This document shows, piece by piece, positions 47,717-60,800 of a DNA stretch of 64,000 bases. Position 1 is the first letter of the stretch. Every line of letters starts with the position of its first letter. The stretch comes from Branchiostoma floridae (taxonomy: Eukaryota; Chordata; Leptocardii; Amphioxiformes; Branchiostomatidae), in assembly GCF_000003815.2 (NCBI RefSeq), contig NC_049984.1, positions 8,326,197-8,390,196 of the forward strand, written 5' to 3'. The notes under the pieces were generated by a model that was not told where the DNA came from, did no database searches, and saw nothing but the letters and a program-made list of their open reading frames with translations. The translations under genes and the position numbers were made by a program.

Positions 47717-50130
47717 CTAATCTTCTTCATAATCATACTCCTCAACATTATCAATGTCATCCACAACATTAAGCACAAGTCCTTCATCAAAATATCCAGC
47801 AAAATTGTAGTCAAAAGCTTCTTGCTCTTCTTCTACAGACAATCCCCAAGGGTAATCCCCGAGTACCTCATCTATGTTCTCAATGTCATCAAAGACTTCG
47901 CTTATAACACACAAGATTTCCTTAGCATGGTTTGGATTAAAGATAGAAAACCTGTCAAACACATACCCCAATGTGAAAATATGATCACAATTTTGTACCA
48001 CAGAGTCAATTAGCCCATCGCTAAAACCTGTGCACTCAACATCAGTGGTGAAAAGTGGGACATTCTGAGACAAAGACTCCTTATAATCTCCCAGTACCTC
48101 CCTTATAAGTGCTCGCTGACGTTCATCGACATCTCTAGTTCTGGTTGGAAGTGTTATTATATTCATGAATGATTCGTGCTCAGGAAACTTCACAATGCAA
48201 GGGTCTGGCTCTGAGCAATTACATGTGCGATGACAAACTGAGCAACAGTCATGCCCCGGCTGAACTGAAATTGGACTTTCTTCAAAATGTTTGTATAAGC
48301 GTTTTCTTATGCAGTCATTCCCCCCATCCTCTCCCCGAGCAAACGCTTTAACAGCCTGGTCTGCATGTATCATCTGTACCCGGTTGTAGTAAAACACAGC
48401 ATGTGCCTGTCCACCATCACGACCTGCTCTACCCACCATCTGAAGTACATCTTCCATGTCATTAGGTGGCCCAAACAATACTATCCTTGATATAGTCTTA
48501 AAATTCAATCCCATTCCTAGGGCAGTTGTGGCTACAACTACCCTACAACTCCCCATACCTAGAAATGAATTAACTACCCTGGTCTTGTATTTCTGCCATG
48601 TTGGAGCGTGATACATGCCAATAAGCAAGTTTGCTGAACACTGCTCCCCTACCCAAGCATCATCACCTAGTTCAGATTGCAGGTAATTGTATACCCTCCC
48701 CGCCAAAAATATAGATGGACTGTAGATAATGATGTGGTCCATGTCCAGTCCTTTCTTCCTAAGCTCCTTTACAATCCAGTCAAGGCAGACCCAGGAATCG
48801 AATTCTGTTTTTACCACAGACAATCTAATGTTCAGCCTGTTTGGACTGGCTTTCACTACATGTGCGTTCTGCAAGTGGAGGATCCTCACCACCTTCTTTG
48901 TAGATTGTAGCTCTGCTGATGCGGTGAGAGCTAGAATTGGTGTTCCTGTACAGGAAATGGAAACATTCAAACTAATTAAAGTACTGAATGACTGGAAAAA
49001 AATTTACTGAAAATCCAGCAAATACTTCTTAATATTAAGAGTAGAATAAATACTGCTTAAAAAGTGCTTATAACATTGCCATGGTCTCATACTGTTTGTA
49101 ATATTGCTTCTAATATTGTTTCCTGTTATCTTTAATGTTGTATGTTATGTTTCCTTGCTAAAGTCACATAATGTCTGAAAAGCAAAGAATAAAGTTGAGA
49201 AAGTATAACAAATCAACTTACTAGCCTACATAATAGGCTAAAATTGATTCACAATAACAATATCTGTAAATATTCAGAATTTAAAATTGACATAGTGATG
49301 TACTCACCTTCTTTTGTAAGAGATCTGAGTTCTCCAAGTCGACTGAAAGCTTCTCTGAAGGCTTGCTTTTGTGGATCTTTAGTCAGTCCCCTGCGAAAAA
49401 ATCATGTTATCGAGTTAGCTTTAAGAAGAGAGCTACGGCCTTGCAACACACACACACACAAAACAATGCATGCAACGCAAGTCAGTGCCTAATGCATATT
49501 GTTATGCAAACGACCCAGTGGTAGCGCTGTGCACGCATTACATACGTACAGCCAAGGAGGTTAAAAACAACCCAAGCAACTTGCATAGTATGTCCATGCA
49601 ACACAAAAATGGTACATGCGTACTTGACAGGCAGAAAAAAAGAATATCGTTAATAAGTACCATTTGTATGTGACGTGGACCTCATCTACCACAACCGCAA
49701 GGAGATTTTCCTCATACACGGTGGACGATAGCATGTCCCTCCACTGCTCTTGGCAAATAAACCGCTCCGGGCTCCCAAACACTAGCTGGAACTCTCCATT
49801 GATGATACCAGCACGTTGATTGTCGTCTCCAAGATGTGTTGCTGTCACCCCAATTCGTGTAGCCTCGCGAATTTGGTCCTCGATTAGTGCAGTGAGCGGC
49901 GACACCACCACTACAATTGGATTCTGGCGACCCAATTTCCTCGACACAAGCGGGGCGATTTGATAGATTAAACTCTTACCAAATCCGGTAGGCAGGAGCG
50001 CCAAAACGTCCTTTCCGTCGAGAAAGGCCTTTAAGACCTCTGTTTGCTCGTTTTTCAGTGAAGAAATGCCGGGCAATTCGCCCAAAACAGACGCGATAGC
50101 ATCATTTACGTCGGCTTGGGGGCCGGCCAT
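47717..50130 (-). CDS. RecQ-like SF2 DNA helicase of the transposon (three exons, 593 aa)
   Basis: Exons on the minus strand are 50130-49661, 49390-49308 and 48945-47717. GT/AG sites and phases agree (W157 split TG|G; G185 split G|GA). Helicase motifs in order: motif 0 LKNEQTEVL; motif I PTGFGKS (47-53, ATP binding); Ia VSPLTALIEDQ; motif II DEVH (149-152, Mg/ATP hydrolysis; usual RecQ is DExH); III LTAS; IV IIIYSPS; V VATTALGMG (322-330); VI QMVGRAGRDG (353-362). A Cys-rich zinc-binding-like segment follows (CIRKRLYKHF at 396, then C418-C434), as in RecQ proteins. No HRDC or exonuclease domain is seen. The C-terminus is acidic. It probably unwinds or processes DNA during transposition (inference). 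It is convergent with the DUF6589 gene and starts 115 bp inside the right terminal repeat. Confidence 0.9.
49445..49461. repeat. (CA)n run in helicase intron 1
   Basis: Short CA dinucleotide run inside the 270-bp first intron (49391-49660) of the helicase gene. Confidence 0.85.
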
Positions 50131-50244
50131 GTTGATGATGATCGCTGTGCCTCCCGAAGAGGATCATTTGCATCGGATGAGCCTGATTGGCCCGCATACT
50201 TTCTATGCGGGGTATTTGAAATCCAACTGATATCCGTTTGATCG

Positions 50245-50412
50245 GGGCCAGACGTAATTGCCAGAGAGGAAAGAAGAGACTCGGAAGCTTTTGCCAGAGA
50301 GGAAAGAAGAGACTCGGAAGCTTTTGCCAGAGAGGAAAGAAGAGACTCGGAAGCTTTTGCCAGAGAGGAAAGAAGAGACTCGGAAGCTATATTACGGCTG
50401 GATACCAGGCTA
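50245..50412 (-). repeat. Right terminal inverted repeat (168 bp) with four 33-bp units
   Basis: GCCAGAGAGGAAAGAAGAGA units begin at 50260, 50293, 50326 and 50359, exactly 33 bp apart and almost identical. The repeat is therefore 99 bp (3 x 33) longer than the left one. Outside the units it matches the left repeat perfectly. The units may be transposase-binding sites (inference) or simple replication-slippage expansion. Confidence 0.93.
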
Positions 50413-50420
50413 GTATTCTT
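50413..50420. repeat. Right target-site duplication (GTATTCTT)
   Basis: Exact copy of 40889-40896, directly outside the TAGCCTGG-type right terminus. Confidence 0.9.
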
Positions 50421-53400
50421 TGCCGTTCGCAAAACCCAATGCCTGACCAGAACGCCTACTGAAAGAACAAGTACACTTTCAGTCTTCAAACAGTAGACAA
50501 TATCTACATACACTTGTAGATCAGCAATCCGAGTTTGAGACCATCAGAAGTTCACTCTCTGTGCCATCATTGGAGAACGGCAATCATTACGTTTGAAAAA
50601 AGAAAAACTTGTTTGGGGACATTTTTGTCCGAAACAGACATCTACTATAGTGCATCAACAGGTTATGGTACTTTCCTTATCAGAAAGTATCCCCTTATTC
50701 ACTTAAGTATTTCAAACGCATAGAAGTGAATCCTACAATGTAGCAAATGTGAACTGGGTTTTTGAATGCATGTACCTGTAAAAATATACACAATTCCAGT
50801 TGGTTACGAGGCTGTACTTCAGATATACATTCAGTAATTATCGAAAAAGTCTAGATTCAGTGTAACTCATACGATATAGGATATACATTCAATAATTAGC
50901 CAAGGCGTAGTTCTAATCTGTGTTAGGGCGGGCTCGAATTATATGCTCGATTAGATGCTATAAATCGGGACTGAGTTACGTCATCTATAACGTTACAGAT
51001 GGCATGCCGCAGAAAAGAAAACAAATGTATAATGTATTGTTGGGTCCTATTGGCCAACCACAAGCTAGCTTTATTCCAGACAAGACCGAAGTCATTTCGT
51101 CTCAAAAGACGTGGGATCGCAAATTTCAACAAACTGCTACTATTGAACAACATAGTTTCCTTTCCATCTCGTTAGACTGTTTCTATTTTTCCATCTCGTT
51201 AGACTGTTTCTTTAAAGGGTTTAACTATTAGGGATCGTAGTAAACGTTCCTAGGGGGCATCATAGGTCCAATAGCCGAGGAACTTGTCTCTGTAGACCCG
51301 GGAAACAGCCTGCAAGGTAAGATGGGGGCTATCTATGAATCATGGTGAGCCGTGGTTAGTGGTTACAGAGAGGACCACCCGGCTGTCTCATCTGGTGTGC
51401 AACTGGACAGTGTAGCCGATCGGCGGGGCCCTGGCCCTCAGTGTTTGGACAAGATATTATCACAGGCTCTGCCATGCCCACTAAAGCCTCGAGTGACATC
51501 TTACAAATCACGGGAAAATCATGGGAAAACAGGCCAAATGAAGACTGGCACACGGACATAAATCATATGTGTACTTATGTTTGTTGTGTTCGGTTTCAAA
51601 AACATTGACACTAAGATCCTGTTCTATATCATTTATTAGTATATATATAGTCTAGATGACACGAGTTACACTGAATCTATACTTTCTCAAAGAGAAAGCA
51701 AAAGACGTGGCATTTCGTTAGAATGCAGTCCTTATGTACTACAGTAGACCTTGCTTTTTGGCAATTTGCGAACAACAATTTCTTGAGGTACGAAACGTTG
51801 CGGTTTTGCATACATACCCTGGACAGGTCAGGTCCCTGGCTCCAGGGACAACACGCCCACAAGGAAATTTTGCTCATGGGCGTAAATTTGGGATAGTTTT
51901 GTAAGACCTGCTATAAGTTAACAGTACATGTCCATCTGAATTAGGGTCGCTCGTGCCAGTATACACGGCGGAAACCAAGCGGAAAATTGAACATATGTTT
52001 CATGAAACCTATCAATGGAACGGACCCCGGCATTCCCATAGGGACCCGTGTCACAGGAATGCGTTTTACGGCGTCACGGGAATGGGGAATGGGAGCCGAG
52101 ATTCCCATTGGGATTTTTCATTGGGAATTTGTTGTGCTGAACATAGAAAACAATATGTGTGTGGTACACGGTGCAGGTTGAAGACAGCTAGGTCAGGCAT
52201 TGTTATTCTCCAAGCAGAGGTTGGGTAGCGGGGATTATAGTGACCTGGATTTTTGCCGCTCGCTCCCCTCAAGTATTAAGTATTGTATTAAGGATGCATT
52301 GATTAGGGGTATGTGCATGAAAATTTTGAGGTAAAATTTGTGTGCAAAAATGTGAGGTAAAAAGTTGTGTGAACGGACTAAACGATGATATCCTTGTGTT
52401 AGATTTGTCATTTTAAAAAAGAGGAAAGGGCATGTCGTCAGTTTACCGACTCCTAACAACCGTAGGACGGGTGTATGAAGTCACCAATAAAGCTAGCAAC
52501 ATCCTTAGCACATCCCCGGGCATGTATCCTCTCCCCATACCTGTACAGACTCGCTACACAGGCTAGCGTCTAATAGCGAGATGTAACGATTGACACAAGC
52601 CAAGTGTCGCGTGTGTAGACGTCTACAGAACTGTTCAGCGAGATGCGAAATCTCATTCGGTCAACTCTATTTGCTCCGATTGGTGGAAACGAAAATAGCT
52701 GGAATAATCTTTGCCATCCAGTCAATATAAGAATAATTAGCGTCTAATTTTGTCGCCCGACTACAGCTTTTAGTGTCACAGTTTTGTGAACGTGTGTCCA
52801 CGTGTTATTTTGGCGAAGCGTTTTGTTGCAGTGTTTCCACTCTGTCATCTGTAGGCAGATGTCACTCAGCGCACACCCCACCACCAGCCTAATACTGGGT
52901 ATAGGGTTCTCACCATTCCGGGCTACTACAGGAAAACTAAAAGGGTTCGTCAATGGTAAATATAAGACTTTTGAGTAAAAGGACAATTCTTAACGCGAAT
53001 GGAAAGTGTTGTTTTACGTTGAGAACTTGAAGGAATTGAGTGGTCTTGTGAAAGAAAGAGGCTTGAAGAAATAAAGACATTTTGGGGGCGTGGAGGTGTA
53101 TTCAATTTCGATGGTCAGTTTGCCCTCCTACCGACACATTATACAATCGGTACTGCCCCATGGACTGTTCTATTTGGAGAAATAGAAAAGGGAATACTCA
53201 TTGCACCTCTTCCGTTTTTTTTTTCTATTTACATATGGTAAATCATCGGCCCCTTCAGCTCTTTTAGTGTCTTCTTATATAGTTGGCACCCTAAGCATCT
53301 ATTTGTCTATGAATCTCCAAAATGAAAGATATTTAGTATTTTTAGTAATTACGATGTCGGAGAAGGCAATTCACCATTACAATCAGTTCCTTGCTCTAAA

Positions 53401-56400
53401 TGGTTTATTGTAACTTTTTGAAATTTCTAAGCATATAACATACAACTTTTTGTTTCAAGAGTAGTTTGAAAAAGTCTACCCCCTACTTCCCGAATGGTCG
53501 GACCCTACCTCCCCGGTGTCTCAGTCCTAATGCTGTTAATGGCCAGTAATGGCCCTGTCAGTTCTGGTTAATTTCAAGACCCTGGCGTGTTCTGTTTCAG
53601 ACGCGATTTCGCTCAAGTGATTTACGTCCGTTTAATGGTTTAAACTTCCATTTAACCCCTGGGATAACGGGAGAGATGCTTTCAGGGTGTTCTGTCTGGA
53701 GTTATCCTTATCTTTTCATTCCCATACAGGCGTGAGGAGATAAAGTTTTAAAAAAAAATAGGTCACATTAAACTAACACTTGATGTTGCGAACAAATCTA
53801 AAGAAATCTTATCCATGAGAAAGCCACAAACTTTGGTGCTCTTTAAGACGGACTGTACTGTATCTAAGGACCTTGAAACAGACAGTGATGACTTCATACG
53901 TCGCATCCTGTATTGTACTGGAGAATTTAGTGCTAAGTATCTCAGGGGGTGGGCTAGGACAGAAAAGGTGAGGGTCACCGGCAATGTCATTCCGTTATAG
54001 GAGATAAAAACCGCCCCTAAGGCCTACTGGAAGGTACAACACGATTCTTGTACAATCTTGGTCTACGTGTGACTAGTAGTTCAAATAAAAGATATTCCGC
54101 ATGAGATTGTTTTCATGTATAGAGCTAAGTTGCATTTTGTTCAAATGTAGACTTTTATGAAGACTTTGTTGATGTATGTACCGCGCATGCGTCCGCTCTA
54201 CCTCATGGGTAGATCGGATGTTATGAGAAAACGGTAGTTAGTGGATTGAACAGGAAAGAGAGTATGATATAAATAAGATGATCAAAAGTGAAGAGCGGCC
54301 TAAAATGGAACCAGCCGTTTCCTACCTGGCCGAAGAAACTCTACTCTACTCTACTCTAAAAACAACTTTCTAGCAACTTTGTTCTGTTTTGAAGCAGTTT
54401 GGTTTGTACGTATGCTGTATGCCACTATGTGTGATGCCATGACCTAGCCGTGCCCACAACCACTCACTCCACAAATATTCCACCAGTCACTTAACGTTAA
54501 TCGCCTTTGCGTTACTGCTTAATTTTCCCTGACTCCAGGTCAGGGGGCAAGGTGGTTTTTAGCCTAATGCCGGTGTCCCTTTCTGACATGTTAACCCAGG
54601 GACAGACGTCGGGCGGGAATTCTCGCCTATCAACGCACAAAATTGAAATCCCGCGAGATTTAGCAAACCCACGACTCTCTGAGCTGTAACAGGACATGAA
54701 AGGAGAAGGAGTGTAGGATTTGGTGCGCTCTGATCCGCGCAATCCCAGAGTATTGGAAGCACTGGGGCGAAAATAGAACAACTGCGAGCTAGGCCTGGCC
54801 CTAATATCGGACACCGCAGTGCCTCGACTAAACCACAACGTTGTTTACATCTTATTAGACAGCACACGCGCTTCTCCAAACAAGAGACGAATCTATACTT
54901 TACTGAGCGCAGTTATATCAGCTGCGGAAGAATCGGAAATTAAAGCTAATTGGGGCCTTTCGTCGAATGATTATAGGACATTTTCCACCTGTCTGCCCGA
55001 GGTTTGCTTGTTTTAGTACGTAATTGAGTTAGAAAGGGATGTCTACATTAGAGGGAAAAGTTGAGTCCGTGCCAAAAGTAGCTGTTTTGTGTTCTTATTT
55101 TCAAAAGAGTTAGTTGGTTGTGTGACAAGTTTTCTTTGGGGATAGATACATTTAACAGATCTTCTGGCAAATACTTGGAATAAAGGCTAGTAGCGATTAT
55201 AGAATGTGGGGCTTTTGACGTTTTGGCACTCTTCTGAAAATTCGGAATACAGCGTTTCAACTTTAAGGTGACCAGGAGTTTGAGATGTTCAGGGCACGGG
55301 ACATGCAACCTGTTAGGATAATTGGACAGACTTCATTCAACCTTTCTTCGGTCCCGAATCACATTGTTGATAAAAACAAAGGATACAAAGAACAGCTTAA
55401 AACACTTGACGAAGACGTTAACCTTGTTGTGTACACGCATGCGCAGTAAAGAGACAAACTGTGACGTCAGACACACACCCCCTCCAACACCGACGCAGGT
55501 TTTTCCTTCCTGACCAGGGGGTTCTCCAGCTGTGTCATCAGGACCCCCCAGGCCCCCTTCCCGCCGTACACCCACGCTCCTTCCGAGAAACGTCTCCGTC
55601 CTGGTGTTTTCCTGCTCCGATCATGGTTCATACCACGGTTGCCTAGCAACGGTCATGGCGAGGAAAGGTCACGAACATCTGTTCGCCAAATGAAGAAAAC
55701 GTCGTCTGCAGCGTGTTTTTTTTGTGTGGAAGCAAACAAGGACATTACGTACCACCGCGATCCTGTAACCGTCGTGTTGTTGTAATATGGGATAAGAATA
55801 GGACAATTCTGACACAAAAGAGGAAAACTGTATCTGTACCTGTAACGTTATCTATATGTACCCAGTATAACCGTCCTTCGGCGTAACGCACCAGCATCGA
55901 TAGCCTGCAGCGTGGACATTTTCACAATGAGTCCATCTTCCCACTGTCATATTACAAAAGACTTTAATAAGGCAAACATATTCTCGCAGATTCAAACTCA
56001 TAGCACTATTTCGCCTGCGGGAGAAAGGAATTCTAAGGTTCTTTCTTGAAAGGCGAGATCCCCTCATATTCTACGGCTAAGTCGGCTTGTTGAAATATCA
56101 TATCTCATTTCCAAAAGCATTCCTTTTCCATGCTTCACTTAACTAACGTACTTAACAGAACAAAAGCCACTTCAGAAGAAGGACTCAAAATCATATGTAC
56201 ACTAATCCATGGGTTAAACGCTTATCCTACTACAGTCACCTCTAGATGTGTAGGAATACTGCCGTACTGAAATGAGCTACTACAGTTTAAATCCCAGGCT
56301 TGGTTTTATCCCTGGTCAAATATCATACTCACCTTAAGGCGGTAATCCCACGTTCGCGGATTCCCTTACTTCTGGCTAAAGATCTGTGGCAAGAAAGACA

Positions 56401-56794
56401 CACCTGACCGCTTTCTTAATCAAAGGAGACTAAGAGGGGACGAAGGAGTCAGCTATGTGGAAGGAGGAACAGCCATTTCAATCTACTACTTTTGATAACT
56501 TAACGTGCGATTTTCACCCTTAATCGAAATGAAAACATGTGATGAAAGCCGTTGTGACTTTGTCGATGATCTTACATTTGAGTGGTATAATCCTTACTTC
56601 TCTGGGAGACACTTGGCGCCCTAAGTTAAACCATCCGGGCATTAAAATCACAAGTCTGAGGTCCTGCTATGGGCACCCTGTCCTGTCCTGACTAGACATG
56701 GAAACTTTCCCCTAGGTGAGGACATTGTTCGGTAAAATACACAGCCAGGACATTCCTGGGATAGTCATGCATGTCTGCTGCAAAATTCAGCTTG
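50421..56794. other. Noncoding flank beyond the transposon
   Basis: No gene recognised. 51161-51214 is a 27-bp tandem duplication, 54339-54357 a CTCTA run. CpG-rich patches lie at about 54540-54690 and 55470-55640. Remaining open frames (up to 108 codons) overlap on opposite strands and show no domain. Confidence 0.45.
51161..51214 (+). repeat. 27-bp tandem duplication
   Basis: TTTCCATCTCGTTAGACTGT begins at 51161 and at 51188, followed by TTCTAT and TTCTTT respectively. Confidence 0.85.
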
Positions 56795-57150
56795 TTTTTC
56801 ACGAAAAATCTGTCTTAGATCCTTGTCAATGTCAGTCGTTGGTTCTCTTACTCTCTTTTGATTAAAAATTCTATACATCAAAATCGTACGACGATTTTCG
56901 ACGAATGTGACCGCACTGCAGAGTTCGTGGGTGATTGGTTTCATGGCGTTTTTTAGTCTTAAGCATGTTATCTCTTCCCAAAGATGGCTTTTTACGAAAA
57001 CTCTGTCACTGATACTTGTCAGTGGTTGATTCTTTTACTTTCTTTTGATTGAAAATTCTATAGCATCAATACCGTACGAGGACTTTCGACGAATGTGCCC
57101 GCGCCGTTACTGGGCGATTGGTTTCATGGCGTTTTTTCAGTCTTAATCGT
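56795..57150 (+). repeat. Diverged tandem duplication of a roughly 170-bp block
   Basis: The words ACGAAAAATCTGTC, TTTTGATTAAAAATTCTATA, CGTACGACGATTTTCGACGAATGTGACCGC, GATTGGTTTCATGGCG and TTTTAGTCTTAA (56805-56955) recur in order with substitutions at 56995-57150. It also contains the CGTACGA..TCGACGAATGTG words of the MITE-like family at 1.9, 8.0 and 57.7 kb. No coding capacity. Confidence 0.65.
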
Positions 57151-57660
57151 TTAATCGTAGCTCGTCCCAAATACATTATATGATATAATATTTTCTATGT
57201 GATGTCCTTACGTATCCTGATATGGATTACATGGTTTTTAATCATTATTTCTGATTGTTCAGATTTCCCTTGTTGTTGTTTTGTTCAATCAATGGTTCCC
57301 AAAGTCTGCTTTTTGAGAGATGTGCGCTTTTGCCGTTTTTCGTCTTTATGATACTTATCGAATGTGTGATATGGAAATAAACACCTACTTAATGACAGAA
57401 CTTCTGTATTTCACATGTTGTCTGACTTCGAGCATATACAATTTCATGTGCAAAGTGCTGATCACCGGACCAACGCTTCACGGTTAGCCGGGTTGTATCG
57501 CTTCCGACCCGGCAGCTCCCAGACTGTACTCTCCCCGGCGGCGCCGGTACGGCCTTCTGTTCTCCCCAGACAACTTACGGGACGTACGCGTCTGATATTT
57601 CAGCTGGTGTCTTATCCACAGTGTCTTCTTATATTGTATCTCAGGACGGAGTTACATTAG

Positions 57661-57846
57661 TCGTAGGTCGTCGTACGACTTTTATATCGCATCTAGAAGC
57701 ATGCTGCGTCAGAAGCAACTACCGGCAAGGACCACTGTGCAAGGACAGCCCTTTCGGTGATAAATAAGCTGACTTTTGTACGACGCGTACACGAATATTT
57801 CAAGAATGGTTTGCGATCGTGCGACAGTCGTACGACGACGGTCACG
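57661..57846 (+). mobile_element. MITE-like element with GTCGTCGTACGACT inverted ends
   Basis: GTCGTCGTACGACT at 57667-57680 is mirrored by AGTCGTACGACGAC at 57826-57839 (14 of 14). The inside contains GACTTTTGTACGACGCGTAC, TCAAGAATG and GCGATCGTGCGAC, also found at 1919-2106 and, reversed, at 8013-8168. About 185 bp, no open frame. No target duplication is clear to me. Confidence 0.6.
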
Positions 57847-60800
57847 ATTCTATTACTAGTGAACAGTTTCGTTTTGTGCAGTATCTCGAGCAGAAATATC
57901 AGCATGATACAATATTACGGGAGAGTAATTCTTAACTCCAAGACCAAGGCCAATGCTTAGCTACTGTGTGCAGGTGCTCAGGTCTGGCGGCGCCTTTGAT
58001 CACGGCGACACACCTGACCTCTCCCGGCGATACACCTGACCCCACCTGCCGGCCCACCTGTCCGGAACACAAAGGTGTGAACGCCACAATAGTTCTGTCT
58101 ACAGAACCCGATCCGTAACCGCCGATTCAGGCCCATGGCCACAATGGCGGGCGGACAAAGCCAGGGTCCGCGGGGGGACTGTTAGTCGTAACGGGATAGC
58201 CCAACATCGCATTTACAGTTTTGATAACACCTAATTTTGATACATTTTATACTAACACCTGTTTCAAGCCTTAATTCACACGTATAACAATAAAGCGATG
58301 GATGAGTAAATCTGAAGTGTCTTGCTTCTTGATGATTCAACCATAGACGTAAGATAGAGGATGTATCTTAGAGTCCTACTGAAGGAATGCGCGACCTTTA
58401 TGTCTTAAATATTAGCAGGACCTGCTGTGTTAGTCAACTTGACCGCAGCTGAAGTTGAACAAAGCCCAGGGGCAGGGGGCTTTGGCTCAGAAAGGCGATA
58501 TCTTAACAGTTTTCATAGCATTCCATTCTGATACACTGTGATGAACGAATCTCTGTATGTCGGGCACAAGTCGTGAGACGCCACAATGCATTTACGAAAA
58601 CGGCTCGCAGAGGCAAATGCGCAGTTCTTTTTTTCTTAAATTCTTTTCTTATTGTAGTTGTAGGAGGATCTAAGGTCTAAGGTAAGGTCTTACTGTAGAA
58701 AAAGACTGCATCTTTACGGAAACTTTAGTAAAATCTAAGATAGTTTTGCGTTGTGACTTGTGTCCGATTCTCTTATTTCTTTCCATTTCCTACTCTATAC
58801 TCATGTTCAGAATCGTTGGTATACAAGAAGTTGACACAGTCTTTTTGTGTTTACATCAAGCAACGTTTTGGCAAAGCCAAGGAGTAAGAAAAATAGGATA
58901 TCGCTTATAATCATTCACATAAAACTGATCTTTCCAAGATCTTTAAAGCAGATCTTTGTAACATGAAAGGTAGTCTAAGGATTGTTTCCTTCTATTTCAA
59001 AGATGCAATGTCTAATAAACTCTTGCCATTATCCTATTCCATTTACTTTGGCACGTTAGCGCACACCAATTTTGTATTTAGCGACCCAATAAAGCGATGA
59101 AATGGACCCGTATCTCTGGTTAGGTTGCCAAAACACCAGCGCACGTCAGCCTCGATTAGTGCGCTTCCGACAGCCTTGGTGCCCCGTCCACAGGTGCGCT
59201 CGTCGGAGCGGGCAGTTTACCGTAAACCCGATTATTTTGCTTTGACCCCTTTCTAATCGTTGCACTCTAAAAAGTTCATCATTCTAAAGGAACGTGCTAA
59301 CTGTATATGAGTATATATGACAAGGATGTCACCGCCAGAGACTGTATCAGCTTTCATAGACATAAATGCAAACATTGGGACGCAAAGACAGAACACTTTC
59401 CTGTAGCGCGAGCTCGGACTGTAAAGATTAGCTGCTCTGTAACCGTGAAATTTCCCCTTGTTGACTGTGGAAAAGGCGCTTTGAAGATTTCCAATGGAGC
59501 AGATTAAGTAATAGAGACCCGCGGGCAGGCGAAGCCGAGCCGCTCAGGTGAATGGAGGAGGCGTGGCCGCCCCGTGTCAGCAGACCGGACCGCCTGTCAG
59601 ATGTAACCTTCCGACTGTTGTGGGTTTGGTGGTCTAAAAGCTTTTCCTTTGTTGTAATTAAGGTGTTTTATAGGTGCTAAGTGTCCAGCTGCTAATAAGG
59701 CGGGTAACGACTGGGTGACCTGACAGAGGACGACACATTCCGAGAATGAAGAATGACACAAGGGATACACATGTAACAGTCTTCCAGATTGAGGCATCCT
59801 CGAAATGTTTTGTCCATCACTCAAAATCTTCTAAAAGAAAATCAGCAATGAGAGACTGACACGACAATTTGTCATGGACGTTAGGACTAATCTTGTTTCT
59901 GTTACTGGGTACATGTATTACAACAGGTTCCGTCAGTATTTAAGTTCTGAATACAACAACAACAAAAAACAGTGAATAAATGAATTGAGAGTTTTATTTG
60001 ATACATATATGCCCACCGACAATGTGAAGCCATGTGTATTTGCCATATTTTATTGTCTTCCCAAATTTCAGACGCTATCACCGATGACGAAAAGAGAGAA
60101 AAGTTAGATTGTGAAGCTAAATGGTCCAGTTCTCCAATATTGTTTGGTTTCATACCTTTCGAAAATGCTAGAGCAGAGTTATCCATGTCGAATTTCAAAC
60201 TATCTGGGAGTAATGTCTTGGTCTTTGTTTATACATGCATATTACATGCGTACTATGCTCCTGACTAAATGAATATTTTAGGAATAGAAATTGCATCAGT
60301 AGTACTTGTCAAACGTATTTTACGCTATTAAAGATCTTGAAATGTTTTACATCGTTTCGAACGCGTGGCAACATCGTTGAGTTGCACGCCGTACCTTGAT
60401 TTTAGCAATGTTAGGACAGCTTCCTGAAGTTTTGTGCACCAGACCGACGTGTTTGTTGACACACAAACATCACGGAAAGTAGAGGAAACAACAGACAAGT
60501 AGGGTCATGGCTGTGAAGGTCGGCTTTAACCACTGGTCTGGCCATGTTTTCAGCCTCAGAAATGTTATTTCTACGGCATATTCCGTACCTCATAGTCTAT
60601 ACTGTCTACATGTAGCTAAGAGGCGATGCTCCAATTTAGTTTTAAGTCGCCCACTTTCTACTAACTCGTTGACATGTACTGTTGATCTCGAAGTGAATGT
60701 GAATACTAGTAGTTTCTAAAGATTACGAATTCAAATACTATACTTTGTATATGTATATCTTTGAATCACACATGCGTTAAACAATAAAGTTAGTTGTTAT

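Larger units (their letters stand above)
40897..50412. mobile_element. Intact 9,516-bp DNA transposon encoding a DUF6589 protein and a RecQ-like helicase
   Basis: It is delimited by TAGCCTGGTATCCAG termini in inverted orientation and an exact 8-bp duplication (GTATTCTT) on both sides. It contains two convergent intron-bearing genes: a plus-strand 1,239-aa ZAD/DUF6589 protein (probable transposase) and a minus-strand 593-aa RecQ-like helicase. Both can be read without stops or frameshifts. About 1 kb of repeat-rich AT sequence separates the gene ends. The gene pair recalls the helicase-bearing Academ lineage (AcademH) of animals and fungi, but an 8-bp target duplication differs from the 3-4 bp I remember for Academ. 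Identical terminal repeats and duplications suggest recent insertion and possible present activity. Confidence 0.92.

Noticed and set aside
40897-50412. The two-gene segment as ordinary host genes
   Set aside because: Both genes lie exactly within inverted terminal repeats flanked by an 8-bp duplication, and the DUF6589/helicase pair fits a mobile element.
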